7,248 nucleotides of DNA, taken from Deltaproteobacteria bacterium. Its GTDB lineage: Bacteria; Desulfobacterota; Binatia; Binatales; Binataceae. The position numbers and the translations under genes are program-made. Shown in pieces: positions 6,257 to 7,248 of this stretch (its first letter is position 1; the number at the start of each line of letters is the position of its first letter). The stretch spans positions 1 through 7,248 of the forward strand of contig JAJZAG010000195.1 of the NCBI GenBank assembly GCA_021799555.1, read 5' to 3'. The notes beneath the pieces are model-generated. The model was not told where the DNA came from. It was given only the letters and a program-made list of their open reading frames with translations, and did not search any database.

Positions 6257-6281
6257 GCAAATCTTTGCGCAGGCGGGCTGG
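6257..6281. other. Short gap between convergent genes
   Basis: Only 25 bases separate the stop codons of the DUF2333 gene and holA. They contain GCAAA-TC-TTTGC (6257-6268), a small AT-containing dyad that could form a 4-bp stem. Transcripts from both sides must end here or run into each other. I see no convincing intrinsic terminator. Confidence 0.3.
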
Positions 6282-7248
6282 TTAGGGGTTGCTCAGGCCG
6301 AGGACCAACGCTCCGAGCGATTGTTCGCGTTCCTTGATCGTACCGTTTTTGAAGCCGGCATCCAGTTCGGCGGCGCGCCGATAGGCGCGTTGGAGGCAGC
6401 GCAAGCCGTAGCGGCGCGCGCCCTCGATCGCGCGGGCCGCAAGCGCGCTCGCCGGCTGAACTCCCATCGCGGCGGCAATCTCGCCCGTCGGGCGCCTGCG
6501 CGAGAGCATCGCGGCCGCGACCATCATCCGGCGCATCACGGGAATCACCTCAACGGCCAGGATTTCAATCGGGTCGCGGCCGAGCGCGACGGCGCGATCG
6601 ATCTGCGCAAGCGCGGCCGCAAGGTTTCCGCTCGCGAGGCTCTCCGCGATCTCGAACACCTCGGGCATCCGGCGCGGGCCTGGATCGCTCAGTTGGCCCG
6701 CGTCGATAGTCTGACCCGCTTCGGCAAAGATCGCTGCCTTGTCGAGGGCGTTGGCAATCGCGGCGAGGTCGCCGGCGTAGCGCTCGGCAAGCGCCAGCGC
6801 AGCGGCAGGCGCGAGTTTCAGGCGCCGCGCGCGCGCAAGCGCCTGAGCGTATTCAGGGATTTGATTGTCCCACGGCCGGGCGCATCCGACGAACAGTGCG
6901 GTTTTTTCGGCGGCACGCCGGATTTTTGCGGGTGCGTTGTCGCGTTCATAGACGAGCACGAGATGGTTCGGTGCGCGCGCGGACTCGAGCGCGCTTGCAA
7001 CCGCGCTTTCTCCACCGCGTGTTGATCCACCCTGCCCTTGCGCGTCGTCGTCAAAATCGCCGGTGGCGGAATCGTCGTCGCGCGCGCGATGCGACTTCAA
7101 CACGCGGCATACGACGACCTTGCGCGCGGCGAAAAGATCGGCCGCGTTCGTTTCGTCGATGGCGCGAGCGAAATCGGCGCTCGACGCGATATGGAAGGAT
7201 CGGTACTGGTAGCCGCTCCGGAGCAGGCGCTTGACAATCGCCGCGAGC
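6282..7248 (-). CDS. holA: DNA polymerase III delta subunit, N-terminus cut by window edge
   Basis: The delta subunit of the clamp loader binds and opens the beta sliding clamp so it can be loaded onto DNA. The frame is open from the right edge (first full codon 7247-7245), giving 321 residues here; family lengths of about 330-350 suggest that a few dozen N-terminal residues are missing. The GTG at 7103 is not the true start, because good family sequence lies upstream of it: A-A-D-L-F-A-A-R-K-V-V-V at about residues 35-46 of the visible part matches the family's S-L-F-x-x-R-x-L-V-V block. Further on come the lid-like region with A-E-R-Y-A-G-D-L-A-A-I-A-N-A-L-D-K-A, and the helical C-terminal collar domain with G-R-D-P-I-E-I-L, then L-D-A-G-F-K-N-G-T near the end (usually D-x-x-x-K-x-G). 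An acidic Gly-rich insert occupies visible residues 57-79. The gene converges with the DUF2333 gene. Confidence 0.88.
   Translation of the reverse strand, partial: LAAIVKRLLRSGYQYRSFHIASSADFARAIDETNAADLFAARKVVVCRVLKSHRARDDDSATGDFDDDAQGQGGSTRGGESAVASALESARAPNHLVLVYERDNAPAKIRRAAEKTALFVGCARPWDNQIPEYAQALARARRLKLAPAAALALAERYAGDLAAIANALDKAAIFAEAGQTIDAGQLSDPGPRRMPEVFEIAESLASGNLAAALAQIDRAVALGRDPIEILAVEVIPVMRRMMVAAAMLSRRRPTGEIAAAMGVQPASALAARAIEGARRYGLRCLQRAYRRAAELDAGFKNGTIKEREQSLGALVLGLSNP

Noticed and set aside
6257..6268. GCAAA-TC-TTTGC as a bidirectional terminator between the convergent genes
   Set aside because: The loop is too small, leaving only a 4-bp stem, and there is no T-run on either strand.
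6186..7025. + strand open frame opposite holA
   Set aside because: The - strand frame here is a clear delta subunit; the + strand translation is very rich in Arg and Ala and has no recognisable domain.
1..7248. CRISPR arrays, insertion sequences, tRNA/rRNA genes, toxin-antitoxin or defence genes
   Set aside because: I found no regularly spaced direct repeats, no transposase, no tRNA-like T-loop in the gaps, and every sizeable gene has an ordinary family assignment.

Overview
This is a high-GC bacterial window (by eye roughly 60-65% G+C). The genes point to a Gram-negative, diderm bacterium: a type II secretion inner-membrane protein (GspC), glutathione biosynthesis, a penicillin-binding-protein-type carboxypeptidase and a DUF2333 membrane protein. 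Codon use and gene families suit a deltaproteobacterial-grade lineage (Desulfobacterota, Myxococcota or Binatota-like). That placement is an inference from general resemblance, not a search result.

Layout. Positions 1-405 hold no gene that I can recognise, but contain a dense run of short inverted repeats ahead of gshA. Positions 406-3763 carry three tightly packed + strand genes with gaps of 7 and 3 bases: glutamate-cysteine ligase (gshA), a GspC-type type II secretion protein, and a two-part GNAT acetyltransferase resembling the Eis family. A 263-base gap with two clear stem-loops follows (3764-4026). Then come a secreted D-alanyl-D-alanine carboxypeptidase (4027-5271, all three catalytic motifs intact) and, 58 bases on, a DUF2333 membrane-anchored protein (5330-6256). 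On the - strand, converging with DUF2333 across a 25-base gap, lies the DNA polymerase III delta subunit gene (holA). Its first few dozen codons are beyond the right edge.

How the genes fit together. The first three look like one transcription unit, with translation of gspC and the acetyltransferase gene probably coupled to the gene before. Their products (thiol metabolism, protein secretion, acetyl transfer) share no obvious pathway. The carboxypeptidase and the DUF2333 protein may form a second, envelope-related unit. holA is replication housekeeping and separate.

I found no mobile element, CRISPR array, tRNA, rRNA or toxin/defence system, and nothing amounting to a clear new biological system. 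The points most worth following up are the gspC without other secretion genes inside a gshA operon, the structured leader before gshA, and the uncharacterised DUF2333 gene beside the carboxypeptidase.
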